Source of the DNA: Luteitalea pratensis
Lineage (GTDB): Bacteria > Acidobacteriota > Vicinamibacteria > Vicinamibacterales > Vicinamibacteraceae
DNA: 64,000 nucleotides
Direction: 5' to 3'
NCBI RefSeq assembly: GCF_001618865.1
Contig: NZ_CP015136.1
Coordinates: 3,507,001-3,571,000, forward strand
The notes below the pieces were generated by a model. It was not told the origin of the DNA. It searched no databases and saw nothing but the letters and a program-made list of their open reading frames with translations. The translations under genes were made by a program, and so were the position numbers. This document shows positions 1-8,027 of this stretch, piece by piece (position 1 is the first letter of the stretch; every line of letters begins with the position of its first letter).

Positions 1-29
1 TTGGAGGCAGGGGCACGGCCTGCCATAAT
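1..29 (+). promoter_or_regulatory. Putative sigma70-type promoter of the M16 peptidase operon
   Basis: TTGGAG at 1-6 and CATAAT at 24-29 are separated by exactly 17 bases. The expected start of transcription falls almost on the ATG at 37, and no Shine-Dalgarno sequence is visible, so the message may be leaderless. This is inference from spacing only, and sequence left of the window is not visible. Confidence 0.35.
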
Positions 30-36
30 CACTGCA

Positions 37-1413
37 ATGACACGCATGCTCGCCCGGCCTGTTGCGGCCGCCGCGCTGGCCGTCGGCATCGTGGCGGGAG
101 CCTTCGAGGCACCTACCGCTGCCACATCCGTCAGGCCAACGGCGTTCAAGTTCGACGACTACACGCTGCCCAACGGGCTGCGGGTCATCCTGCTCGAGGA
201 TCACTCGACGCCGATCGTCCACGTGACGCTCTGGTACCACGTGGGATCGAAGGACGAGAAGACCGGTCGCACCGGTTTCGCGCACCTGTTCGAGCACATG
301 ATGTTCAAGGGCAGCAAGAATGTGCAGCCCGAGGCGCACACCTCGTACATCGCGTCGGTCGGTGGGCAGAGCAACGCCTACACCACCGAGGACACGACGG
401 TCTTCTGGCAAACCGTTCCGGAGCAGTACCTGCCACTCACCCTGTGGCTCGAGGCGGATCGGATGGCGTCGCTCCGCATCGAGGACGCGACGTTCAAGAC
501 CGAGCGGCAAGTGGTCAAGGAGGAACGCCGGCAGCGGGTGGAGAACCAGCCGTACGGTCGCCTCTCCGAGATCATCTACGACAGCGCGTTCACGACGCAC
601 CCTTACAAGCACCCTATCATCGGCAGCATGGCCGACCTCGAGGCCGCGAGCATCGAGGACGTGCGAGAGTTCCACCGCAACTATTACCGGCCGGACAACG
701 CGACGCTGGTGATCGCGGGCGACTTCGACCCGGCCGTCGCCAGGGGCCTCGTCGACCGCGAGTTCAGCAAGGTTCCCAAGCCGGCCGGCGTCGTGCCGCG
801 CAACATCCCGCAGGAGCCGGCGCGGACCAGGGAGTTACGCGTCACGATCGAGGAGGACTGGCCGCTGCCGGCGGTGGTCGTCGCCTACCCGATCACCTAC
901 GACGGCAACCCCGACTCCTACCCGCTGCACATCGCCGCGAAGGTGCTCTCCGATGGCACCAGTTCGCGCATCTACCAGCGGCTGGTCTACAAGGAGCGAC
1001 TGGCACTCTCGGCATTCGGGCAGGCGAACCTGATCGAGAACCCGAACCTGTTCTACACCGTGGCCATCGTCGCACCGGGGCACACGCCCGAGCAGGTGAC
1101 CAAGGCGCTGATCGAGGAAATGGACAGGCTCGTGACCGAGCCGATCACCGCGCGCGAGCTCGAACGCAGCAAGAATCAGTTCGCGCGTGATTACGTGCTC
1201 GGACGTCAAACCGTACAGAACAAGGCCACCATCCTCGCGCACGCCGTCGTCCTCCACAAGGGCGATATCGGCACCGCGGACGGGGAGTTCGACATCTTCC
1301 AGAACATGACGGCCGCCGAGGTGCAGCGCGTGGCGAAGACCTATTTCACGCCGCAGAGCCGGATGGTGCTCACGGTGATGCCACGCGGGCAGCGCCCCGC
1401 CGGGGGGCAGTAG
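37..1413 (+). CDS. M16 (pitrilysin-like) zinc metallopeptidase, catalytic subunit
   Basis: Secreted zinc peptidase of the insulinase/processing-peptidase type. The ATG at 37 gives a signal peptide (MTRMLARP, then an Ala-rich core to about residue 30). The inverted zinc motif HLFEH lies at residues 83-87, with the third ligand expected in the EE pair at 162-163. The M16 fold follows with NGLRVIL at the start and the C-terminal M16_C domain from about residue 200. About 458 residues is normal for a one-module bacterial M16. The frame stays open to base 1, so a longer N-terminus cannot be excluded. The next gene starts on the last base of this stop codon and is a second M16 protein without the zinc motif, so the two probably form a heterodimer of catalytic and non-catalytic halves. 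Confidence 0.93.
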   Translation: MTRMLARPVAAAALAVGIVAGAFEAPTAATSVRPTAFKFDDYTLPNGLRVILLEDHSTPIVHVTLWYHVGSKDEKTGRTGFAHLFEHMMFKGSKNVQPEAHTSYIASVGGQSNAYTTEDTTVFWQTVPEQYLPLTLWLEADRMASLRIEDATFKTERQVVKEERRQRVENQPYGRLSEIIYDSAFTTHPYKHPIIGSMADLEAASIEDVREFHRNYYRPDNATLVIAGDFDPAVARGLVDREFSKVPKPAGVVPRNIPQEPARTRELRVTIEEDWPLPAVVVAYPITYDGNPDSYPLHIAAKVLSDGTSSRIYQRLVYKERLALSAFGQANLIENPNLFYTVAIVAPGHTPEQVTKALIEEMDRLVTEPITARELERSKNQFARDYVLGRQTVQNKATILAHAVVLHKGDIGTADGEFDIFQNMTAAEVQRVAKTYFTPQSRMVLTVMPRGQRPAGGQ

Positions 1414-2897
1414 TGATCGTGCGATCGATGCAGACCCTGTGGCTGGCCGCGGTGGCGATCCTGGTCGCGGTGACCTCGCCGCTGTGCGCGCAGGAGCGGC
1501 CGCCACGGCCCCTCGAGGCGCACGACGTCAAGATTCCGCCCTACGAAATCCGGACCCTCCCCAACGGGCTGCGCGTGGTCGTGGTCTCGCAGCACGAGCA
1601 GCCGGCGGTGAGCCTGCGCATGCTCGTCAAGGCCGGGTCGGCGCAGGATCCAGCCGGCAAGCCCGGTGTGGCGGCGATGGTCGGCGGTCTCCTGGATCAG
1701 GGCACTGCCAGGCAGTCGTCCGAGCAGATCTCCGACATCATCGACTACGTGGGCGGGGCGCTCGGATCCGGGGCCGGCACCGACCTTTCGTACGCGAACA
1801 TCCTCGTCCTGAAGGACCGCTTCGACTTCGCGCTGGACCTCATGGCCGACGTGGTGCGCACACCATCGTTCCCGCAGGAGGAACTCGACCGCGTGCGCAC
1901 GCAGGCGCTCTCGGCGATGTCGGTCAACATGCAGGATCCCGAGTTCGTCGCCGATGCCGTGATCGATCGCCTGGTGTACGGGTTCCATCCGTACGGATTG
2001 CCGGGCAACGGCACGCCGGAATCGCTCACGAGCGTCACGCGCAATGACCTCGTGCAGTTCCACAAGGCGTGGTTCTCGCCCAACAACGCCCTGCTGGCAG
2101 TGGTCGGCGACGTCAACGTCGAAGAGGCGTTCGCCGGCGTGACACGTGCCTTTGGCGATTGGCAGCCACACGATCCTCCGGCGATGCCACCCGCCGAAGT
2201 GCCCGAGCCGACGCGACGGGTCGTGCTCGTCGACCGGCCGAACTCGATCCAGACGGAGATCCGCGCCGGGCACGTCGCGATCCAGCGGAATCACCCCGAT
2301 TACATGGCGCTGAACCTGGCGACGAAGATCCTCGGCGGCGAGGGTGCCAATCGCCTGCAGAACGTCTTGCGCTCGGAGAAGGGCCTGACCTACGGCGCGT
2401 CGGCCGACATGGACGCCTACAAGCTCACCGGCTCGATCATCGCCGAGACCGATACGCAGACGTCCACGACCGGCGAAGCGCTGCGGCTCACCGTCGACGA
2501 ATTCTGGCGGCTGGTCCGTGAGCCTGTCGGCGACCGCGAGTTGATGGGGGCGCAGGCGTACCTGGCCGGCAGCTTCCCGCTCAGCATCGAGACTGCCGAC
2601 GACATCGCGCTGCAGGTGCTGAACCTCCTGTTCTTCGACCTCGACGTGAAGGAGCTCGCGACCTATCGCGACCGCATCAACGCGGTGACCAGCGCCGACA
2701 TCCAGCGCGTGGCGAAGCAGTTCGTGAAGCCGGGCCGGCTGTCGATCGTGCTGGTCGGCGACGCCCGGCAGGTGCTGCCGCAGCTCAAGGCGGTGGGTGT
2801 GGACAACGTCGAAGTGCTGCCGCTGGCGGATCTCGACCTGACCAGCCCGTCCCTGCGCCGCAAGGTCGCCGTGCCGTCCCAGGCTCCCGGGCGCTGA
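1413..2897 (+). CDS. M16 family protein, zinc motif lost (probable non-catalytic partner)
   Basis: Exported M16-fold protein of 494 residues with an N-terminal signal peptide ending near LCAQ. It has the family's NGLRVVVVSQHEQPAVS opening and the FHKAWFSPNNALLAVVGD segment. Where the catalytic subunit carries HLFEH this protein reads AAMVGGLLDQGT, so the zinc ligands are absent. Paired M16 proteins with one inactive member are known for the mitochondrial processing peptidase type and for bacterial two-subunit M16 enzymes. The GTG start overlaps the upstream stop by one base, which implies translational coupling. An internal ATG at 1428 is an alternative start. Inference: it shapes the substrate chamber of the partner. 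Confidence 0.88.
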   Translation: MIVRSMQTLWLAAVAILVAVTSPLCAQERPPRPLEAHDVKIPPYEIRTLPNGLRVVVVSQHEQPAVSLRMLVKAGSAQDPAGKPGVAAMVGGLLDQGTARQSSEQISDIIDYVGGALGSGAGTDLSYANILVLKDRFDFALDLMADVVRTPSFPQEELDRVRTQALSAMSVNMQDPEFVADAVIDRLVYGFHPYGLPGNGTPESLTSVTRNDLVQFHKAWFSPNNALLAVVGDVNVEEAFAGVTRAFGDWQPHDPPAMPPAEVPEPTRRVVLVDRPNSIQTEIRAGHVAIQRNHPDYMALNLATKILGGEGANRLQNVLRSEKGLTYGASADMDAYKLTGSIIAETDTQTSTTGEALRLTVDEFWRLVREPVGDRELMGAQAYLAGSFPLSIETADDIALQVLNLLFFDLDVKELATYRDRINAVTSADIQRVAKQFVKPGRLSIVLVGDARQVLPQLKAVGVDNVEVLPLADLDLTSPSLRRKVAVPSQAPGR

Positions 2898-2904
2898 CCC
2901 GCGG

Positions 2905-4062
2905 ATGGCGGGCGTGATGATCTCGTGCGGGGAGCCGTCAGGTGACCTGTACGCAGGTGCGCTGGCGACGGCTCTCCGCCGCCAGCAGCCGGACGTCGAC
3001 GTCTTCGGTTTCGGCGGCCCCCGCCTCGCCGGCGCGGGCGGGCGGCTCCTCGGCTCGTACGAGGGCCTGGCCGTGACCGGCCTCTTCGAGGTGTTGCGCA
3101 CGCTGCCGCGCACCTGGCGCATGTACCGGCACCTGGTTGCGGAAGCGGAGCGCCAGCGCCCGGACGTCTTCGTCGCCATCGACTTCGCCGACTTCAATTT
3201 CCGGCTCGGGCAGGCGCTCCACGCACGCGGCATTCCCGTCGTGTATTACATCGGGCCGCAACTCTGGGCCTGGCGGCCAGGACGCATGCAGGTCATCAAG
3301 CGCTTCGCGGATCGCGTGCTGGTGATCTTTCCCTTCGAGCAGTCCCTGTACGAGCGGGCAGGCGTTCCGGCCGAGTTCGTCGGCCATCCCCTCATCGACA
3401 TGATCGACCGGCACGCGCCGCGCGCCACCATCCTGACCCGTCACGGCCTGTCGCAGGCGGCACCGACGGTGGCACTCCTGCCCGGCAGCCGCCACAACGA
3501 AGTCGCGAGCACGCTCCCGACGATGCTCGAGGCGTGTGTACGCATGCGTTCCGAGGAACCCGACCTGCAGTTCCTCATCGCACGTGCGCCGGGGTTGCAC
3601 GCTCACCACTTCGAGGCAGTGCTGCGCAGTCACCTGCCGATCGGCGTGCACGAAGGCGACACCGACGCCGTGCTCGCCGCCAGCGATCTCGTGATCACCG
3701 CCTCGGGCACCGCCACGGTGCAGACGGCGCTGCACGGCAAGCCGATGGTGATCGTCTACCGGCTGTCGCCACTCACGTACCGATTGGGCCGGCCGTTCGT
3801 CAAGGTCGATACGTTCGGCATGGTCAATCTCATCGCCGGCCGGCGCATCGTGCCGGAATTGATCCAGGCCGATTTCACGGCACAGCGCGTCAGCGAGGAA
3901 GCGCTGCGATTCCTGCGCGACCACGCGTACGCCGACCGCGTCCGTGCCGAGTTGGCCCGGGTCGTGCAGGCACTTGGGGGACCAGGCGCCTCTGACCGTG
4001 CCGCGACGGCCGTGCTCGCACTCGCCGCCGCGCACGCCTCCACACCGAACGCCCGGGACTAG
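2905..4062 (+). CDS. lpxB: Lipid-A-disaccharide synthase
   Basis: Joins UDP-2,3-diacylglucosamine and lipid X to give lipid A disaccharide at the inner face of the cytoplasmic membrane. This is a GT19 enzyme and a marker of an LPS-bearing Gram-negative. The 385 residues match the family length. Family motifs are clear: the SCGEPSGDLYAG opening, GFGGPRLAGAGG, the VAIDFADFNFRL stretch, YYIGPQLWAWRPGR, FVGHPLIDMI and LLPGSRHNEV, then the acceptor/UDP region around ITASGTATVQTAL. The ATG at 2905 lies 7 bases after the M16 stop, so it is likely in the same operon. The other lpx genes are not in this window. Confidence 0.97.
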   Translation: MAGVMISCGEPSGDLYAGALATALRRQQPDVDVFGFGGPRLAGAGGRLLGSYEGLAVTGLFEVLRTLPRTWRMYRHLVAEAERQRPDVFVAIDFADFNFRLGQALHARGIPVVYYIGPQLWAWRPGRMQVIKRFADRVLVIFPFEQSLYERAGVPAEFVGHPLIDMIDRHAPRATILTRHGLSQAAPTVALLPGSRHNEVASTLPTMLEACVRMRSEEPDLQFLIARAPGLHAHHFEAVLRSHLPIGVHEGDTDAVLAASDLVITASGTATVQTALHGKPMVIVYRLSPLTYRLGRPFVKVDTFGMVNLIAGRRIVPELIQADFTAQRVSEEALRFLRDHAYADRVRAELARVVQALGGPGASDRAATAVLALAAAHASTPNARD

Positions 4063-4078
4063 GAAATTCGTGCCTCTG

Positions 4079-4624
4079 ATGTGTTTCACCCGTCACCGTT
4101 TCGTTTCGATTGCCGTCCTGCTGCTGATGCTGTGCGCGAGCCGTCGTCCTGTGTCGGCCTCGGTCGTCGTGCCGCTCTCCCTCGCGCAGTTGACCGAGGC
4201 GGCAGACCTCGTTGCCGACGTCACCGTCATCGACATCAGGACGATGCCAGGTCCGGACGGCGTCGAGCGTGTCGTGCAATTGCAGGTCATGTCGACCTGG
4301 AAGGGCGGCGCGGAGCGCACCGTGTTCGTGCGCCTCGCGGGCGGACGACTGGGGCCGACTGAAACCCGCGTGGCCGGCGTGCCGGTGGTGCATGACGGCG
4401 ATCGGCTGGTGATGTTCCTCGTGACCCACCCGCGTGGCGGCTACAGCGTGCTCGGGTTGCACCAGGGTGCCCTCGCCGCCGTGACGGGCGCCGATGGCAC
4501 CGCGCGCGTGCTGGCGCCGGCGCGTATGCAAGGTGCGCGCGGCGACGTCACGCGGGCCCCGCGGCGGATCGCGGAACTCGAAGGCGATGTCCGATCGATC
4601 GCGGGCACGGAAGGCGCACGATGA
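4079..4624 (+). CDS. Secreted protein of unknown function, coupled to the metalloprotease
   Basis: About 181 residues. MCFTRHRFVSIAVLLLMLC looks like a signal peptide with cleavage near RPVSASVV. The mature part is a small beta-rich domain with the pattern ADLVADVTVIDI, QVMSTWKGG and GDRLVMFLV, resembling short secreted proteins that precede matrixin-type proteases in environmental genomes; I cannot name a family. A GTG at 4070 in the same frame is an alternative start. The stop overlaps the ATG of the metalloprotease by four bases (ATGA), so the two are translationally coupled. Inference: an exported partner or inhibitor of that protease. Confidence 0.7.
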   Translation: MCFTRHRFVSIAVLLLMLCASRRPVSASVVVPLSLAQLTEAADLVADVTVIDIRTMPGPDGVERVVQLQVMSTWKGGAERTVFVRLAGGRLGPTETRVAGVPVVHDGDRLVMFLVTHPRGGYSVLGLHQGALAAVTGADGTARVLAPARMQGARGDVTRAPRRIAELEGDVRSIAGTEGAR

Positions 4625-5622
4625 TTCGTCGTGCGCGCATCGTTCCCATCGTCGCGCTGCTCGCGCTGCTGTCGGCCGTACCGACGTCGGCCTACCTGAA
4701 GTTCGGGTACACGATCGCGGGGCAGTCGGTCGTACTCAAGTGGCCCGACGGCCGCCCGGTGCCCTATTTCGTCGGCACGCGCGGCGGCGGCGGTGTGTCG
4801 GCGGGCGAGTTCCGAGACGCAATCGTTCGCGCTTTCGGAACCTGGGAAGCGGTGCCGACATCGGCGGTGCGTTTCACCAACGCCGGCGTGACCGATCGAC
4901 CGCCATCCGACAACGACGGCGTCACGTTGCTCGCATTCGCCGAGCGCCCGGAACTCGATCGCACGCTTGGGGCTACCAGCTACACCATCGACGTCGCCAG
5001 CGGCACGCTGCTCGAGGCCGACGTCTTCTTCAACGCCGCGTTCCCGTGGTCGGTTGCGTCGGCGGGACAGGCGGGCCGCTTCGACCTCGAGACGATTGCC
5101 ACGCACGAAATCGGCCACCTGCTCGGCCTCGGCCATTCCGCTCTCGGTGAGACCGAAGTGGTGGGCAGTGGCCGTCGCGTGTTGTCGTCCGGGGCGGTGA
5201 TGTTCCCGATCGCGTTCTCGCCGGGCAACATCGACGGTCGTCGCCTGCAGCCCGACGACATCGCGGGTGCGTCCGACATCTACCCTGACGGCTCGTTCCG
5301 CGAGTCCACCGGCAGTGTGTCCGGCCGGGTCACCAAGAACGGCCTTGGCGTGTTCGGCGCGCACGTGGTGGCGATGCACCTGCGCAGCGGCGCGCTCGTC
5401 GGCACCTTCACGCTCGACGACTCGGGCGCGTTCGTCCTTGCCGGCCTGGAGCCGGGCCCCGTGGTCCTGCGCGTCGAGCCGCTCGACGATGGCGACGTCT
5501 CGACTTTCATCGAGAGCAATCAGGTCGACCTGAACTTCCGCGTCGCCTTCTCGGCCCGGGCGGTCTTCGTGCCGCGTGGCGGGAACATTCCCGACGTGGA
5601 TGTCCAGGTGGTGGCCAAGTGA
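4621..5622 (+). CDS. Secreted matrixin-like (M10/M12-type) zinc metalloprotease with C-terminal beta-sandwich
   Basis: Signal peptide MIRRARIVPIVALLALL, then a metzincin domain. The zinc motif HEIGHLLGLGHS starts at residue 162 and gives the HExxHxxGxxH triad of His ligands plus Glu. A Met-turn candidate lies at VMFPI about 20 residues on. After the catalytic domain (about 30-220) comes a carboxypeptidase-regulatory/CnaB-like beta-sandwich (SVSGRVTKNGLGVFGAHVV to the end). The whole is 333 residues. It overlaps genes on both sides by four bases, forming a three-gene coupled unit. The substrate is unknown. The assignment to metzincins rests on the intact motif. Confidence 0.9.
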   Translation: MIRRARIVPIVALLALLSAVPTSAYLKFGYTIAGQSVVLKWPDGRPVPYFVGTRGGGGVSAGEFRDAIVRAFGTWEAVPTSAVRFTNAGVTDRPPSDNDGVTLLAFAERPELDRTLGATSYTIDVASGTLLEADVFFNAAFPWSVASAGQAGRFDLETIATHEIGHLLGLGHSALGETEVVGSGRRVLSSGAVMFPIAFSPGNIDGRRLQPDDIAGASDIYPDGSFRESTGSVSGRVTKNGLGVFGAHVVAMHLRSGALVGTFTLDDSGAFVLAGLEPGPVVLRVEPLDDGDVSTFIESNQVDLNFRVAFSARAVFVPRGGNIPDVDVQVVAK

Positions 5623-6395
5623 CATGGCAGGCGAGCCGGCTACGGTGCTGTATCGGGTGCGCCTTCGTAGCCCTCGCGTGCGTGACACCTGCGTGGGCCC
5701 AGGACCCGCAGGCACCGGTGAGCGAGCCAGGCGCTGCATCGTCTCCGTCCGACAACGCGATCTCGGAGGTGCGTCCCGGCTGGCTCGAGGTGAGCGTGCT
5801 CGGTGGCCTGTTCGGCGGCGGCGACCTTGGCGACGGCAAGGCCGAGATGCTCACCAACCAGATACCCACCAGTGGCATGACGGCGCTGTTCACGACCAGC
5901 GCACGTATCGAAGCCGCACCGCTGATTGAAGCGCGCGTCGGTGTGAGGCTCGGGCGCAACGTGTGGGGCGAAGGCGGGGGGAGCTACGCGCGGCCGGACT
6001 TCACGGTGGACATCGCCTCGGACATCGAAGGGGCGCCAGACGTCACGGCAATCTCGAAGCTCACGCAGGTGACCGTGGACGGCTCGCTGCAATACCGCTG
6101 GACACGGAGCGGCCGGCGGCTGGCGCCGTTCGTGATGGCGGGTGCCGGCTACCTCCGACAGCTCGACGACACGCGGGCAACCGCGGAGACAGGGTGGCTC
6201 GCGCAGGGCGGCGGCGGCGTCCTGATGCGTCTGTCGACTGGATCCGGCTTCATGCGGCGCCTCGCCATTCGTGGCGACGTGCGAGCCATCTGGCTGCGCG
6301 ACGGTATCGTGCTGAACGCGCAGCGCGGTGCCACGTTCATGGCGTCAGCCGGAATGACGCTACACCTCGGCGGCGGCATCTACCCGGTGCCCTAG
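5619..6395 (+). CDS. Outer-membrane beta-barrel-like protein of unknown function
   Basis: 258 residues starting at the GTG that overlaps the upstream TGA. The signal peptide ends near TPAWAQ. The mature sequence alternates short amphipathic strands (IEARVGVRLGRNVWGEGGG, VDGSLQYRWTRSG, LAIRGDVRAIWL) with glycine-rich turns, the pattern of a small 8-strand barrel of the OmpA/OprF-like outer membrane beta-barrel class. The last coding strand ends in MTLHLGGGIYPVP rather than a terminal Phe. It is the last gene of the 4079-6395 coupled unit. Inference only as to barrel; no ligand can be suggested. Confidence 0.65.
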   Translation: MTWQASRLRCCIGCAFVALACVTPAWAQDPQAPVSEPGAASSPSDNAISEVRPGWLEVSVLGGLFGGGDLGDGKAEMLTNQIPTSGMTALFTTSARIEAAPLIEARVGVRLGRNVWGEGGGSYARPDFTVDIASDIEGAPDVTAISKLTQVTVDGSLQYRWTRSGRRLAPFVMAGAGYLRQLDDTRATAETGWLAQGGGGVLMRLSTGSGFMRRLAIRGDVRAIWLRDGIVLNAQRGATFMASAGMTLHLGGGIYPVP

Positions 6396-6591
6396 GCCGA
6401 CGACGGACCGGGTGCCGGGTGCCGGGTACCGGGTGCCGGTACCGCAGGACGCCCGGTTCGTAGCCGTCGACCTTGGTCGACGGTCAGTGTGATGGCGAGA
6501 CAGTGCACGAACGGCGCAAACGCAGCGTCGAGCAAGCTCGACGCCTGCGCATGGCAGATTCGCTGCGCTCGCCGTTTGTTTTCGTGTGGCC

Positions 6592-6639
6592 GTCGACCTT
6601 CCACCTTCGCCAAGGCTACGGTGGACAAGTCAGGTCGAC
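6592..6639 (+). repeat. 48-bp GTCGAC-bounded structured repeat, copy 1
   Basis: Outer arms GTCGACCT/AGGTCGAC, inner arms TCCACC/GGTGGA, and a core CTTCGCCAAGGCTACGG. Copies of identical length lie at 42447-42494 (same strand) and 47161-47208 (opposite strand), and the core recurs inside hairpin repeats near 35.4, 55.5 and 57.4 kb. Confidence 0.85.
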
Positions 6640-6667
6640 GGGAGGGGCTTTCAGGAGGGTTGACGAA

Positions 6668-6693
6668 CACGGACCGCCGCCCGGCGGTCCGTG
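6668..6693 (-). terminator. Terminator-like hairpin after xylA
   Basis: Perfect 11-bp stem (CACGGACCGCC/GGCGGTCCGTG) with a 4-base loop, 15 bases beyond the xylA stop. Only a weak T run follows on the minus strand, so termination may be factor-assisted. Confidence 0.55.
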
Positions 6694-6707
6694 CACGACG
6701 ACGGAAA

Positions 6708-7865
6708 CTATCTGACGCCGAGGAGGATTTCGGTCGTCAGCTGATCGAGCTGCTCGTAGGCCAGTCCCGGCGCCGCGATGGCCTTGCGATCGAACTCGCG
6801 GTTGGCAAGTGCGCGGGCGCTATCGGCGCTGAACGGCCCGAGGTTGGCACCGTCGCCATGGGCGGCCTTGACGATCGCCTGGATCTCGGCGTCGGCATTC
6901 CAGCGCGCGGCCTTCTCCTTGAGGATCAGGTAGGTGCGCATGCAGCCGCGGGCGAAGGCCTTGACCCCCTCGTAGTCCTCGGTGCGGTACGCATGCGCAT
7001 CGAAATGACGCGGCCCGGCGTAGCCGACGTCCTCGAGGAATTTCACCAGGAAGAAGGCGGCCCGCGGGTTGGCGGCGCCGAAGCGGAAGTCCTGGTCGTA
7101 GCGGCCGGGATTCTGATCGTTCAGGTCGATGTGGAACAGCTTGCCCGCGTCCCACGCCTGGCCGACGGCGTGCGTGAAGTTCAGGCCGGCCATCGTCTCG
7201 TGCGCGACCTCAGGGTTGACGCCCACCATGTCCGGATGGTCGAGCGTGGGGATGAAGCCGAGGTAGCTGCCCGTGGTGGACATGTAGATGTCCCCGCGCG
7301 GCTCGTTGGGCTTGGCCTCCATCGCAAACCGGTACTGGTAGCCCTGGGCGATGTTGTACTCGCACAGGTAGTTCACCGCTTCCCGCAAGCGCTTCACGGC
7401 GTCGTCCGGGCGCCGGCAGGCGTCGGTTTCGGTGCCCTCGCGGCCCCCCCACAGGACGAAGATCGTGGCGCCGAGTTCGGCGCCGAGGTCCATCGCACCC
7501 ATCGTCTTCTGCACGGCGTAGGCCCGCACCTGCGGGTCGTTGGCGGTGAAGGCGCCGTCCTTGAAGATCGGGTCGGTGAACAGGCTGACCGTGGCCATCG
7601 GGCACACCACGCCGTGCTGCTGCATCGCGGCCTTGAACTCGCGGACAATCCGGTCGCGTTCCGCGGCGGTCGCGTCGATGGGGACGAGGTCGTTGTCGTG
7701 CAGGTTGACGCCCCAGGCGCCCACGTCGCCGAGCATCGCGACGGCGTCGTTCGGGGGCAACGGGTCGCGGACGGGCTCGCCGAAGGGATCCCGACCGCGG
7801 TTGCTGATGGTCCAGAGGCCGAACGTGAATTTGTGGGCAGGTTGAGGTTGGTAGGCGTCTGACAC
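6708..7865 (-). CDS. xylA: Xylose isomerase
   Basis: Converts D-xylose to D-xylulose in the cytoplasm using two divalent metals. The 385-residue length and sequence fit the short class I enzymes of actinomycete type. Visible active-site motifs: [17 protein letters not shown], the catalytic-base segment [20 protein letters not shown] (metal Glu and substrate Lys), [11 protein letters not shown] (metal Glu and His), [19 protein letters not shown] (metal Asp cluster) and [11 protein letters not shown]. The start is a GTG preceded by GGAGA. It lies 87 bases downstream of xylB on the same strand, so the two form an operon with a hairpin in the gap. Confidence 0.97.
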   Translation of the reverse strand: MSDAYQPQPAHKFTFGLWTISNRGRDPFGEPVRDPLPPNDAVAMLGDVGAWGVNLHDNDLVPIDATAAERDRIVREFKAAMQQHGVVCPMATVSLFTDPIFKDGAFTANDPQVRAYAVQKTMGAMDLGAELGATIFVLWGGREGTETDACRRPDDAVKRLREAVNYLCEYNIAQGYQYRFAMEAKPNEPRGDIYMSTTGSYLGFIPTLDHPDMVGVNPEVAHETMAGLNFTHAVGQAWDAGKLFHIDLNDQNPGRYDQDFRFGAANPRAAFFLVKFLEDVGYAGPRHFDAHAYRTEDYEGVKAFARGCMRTYLILKEKAARWNADAEIQAIVKAAHGDGANLGPFSADSARALANREFDRKAIAAPGLAYEQLDQLTTEILLGVR

Positions 7866-7891
7866 GCGGCAGGTCTCCGGAAAGAGAGTTA

Positions 7892-7920
7892 GGGGCTGCA
7901 GTGTAGATCACTGGAGCCCC
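7892..7920 (-). promoter_or_regulatory. Intercistronic hairpin between xylB and xylA
   Basis: Twelve-base arms GGGGCTCCAGTG and CACTGCAGCCCC (one mismatch) around a 5-base loop, on the transcribed minus strand 27 bases before the xylA start. It could be a processing or partial-termination site that sets the xylA:xylB ratio. The motif CCAAATTTAAACCGG at 7937-7951, beside it, is a second possible regulatory site. Confidence 0.4.
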
Positions 7921-7951
7921 TTCGTCTCATTACGGGCCAAATTTAAACCGG

Positions 7952-8027
7952 CTCAGGGCTCAGGTCTCAAGCTTGAGGCTTGAGGCTGGAGGCTGGAGGC
8001 TGGAGGCTGGAGGCTTGAGGCTTGAGG
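7952..8027. repeat. Heptamer array overlapping the 3' end of xylB
   Basis: Eight adjacent 7-bp units at 7972-8027 (CTTGAGG x2, CTGGAGG x4, CTTGAGG x2), preceded by CTCAGGG and CTCAGGT at 7952-7965. The array is translated as the last residues of xylulokinase and ends with its stop codon. Confidence 0.9.

Larger units (their letters stand above)
6396..6707. other. Intergenic gap between converging genes: heptamers, 48-bp element, hairpin
   Basis: No gene is supported. At 6411-6441 there are four to five 7-bp units of the GGGTGCC/GGGTACC type. A 48-bp GTCGAC-bounded element lies at 6592-6639, and a strong hairpin at 6668-6693 serves the minus-strand xylA. Short open frames across it are by-products of the repeats. 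Confidence 0.7.

Noticed and set aside
6473-6715. Small open frames in the 6.4-6.7 kb gap (LRQGYGGQ-type peptide)
   Set aside because: They translate the 48-bp repeat; similar peptides arise wherever the element occurs.
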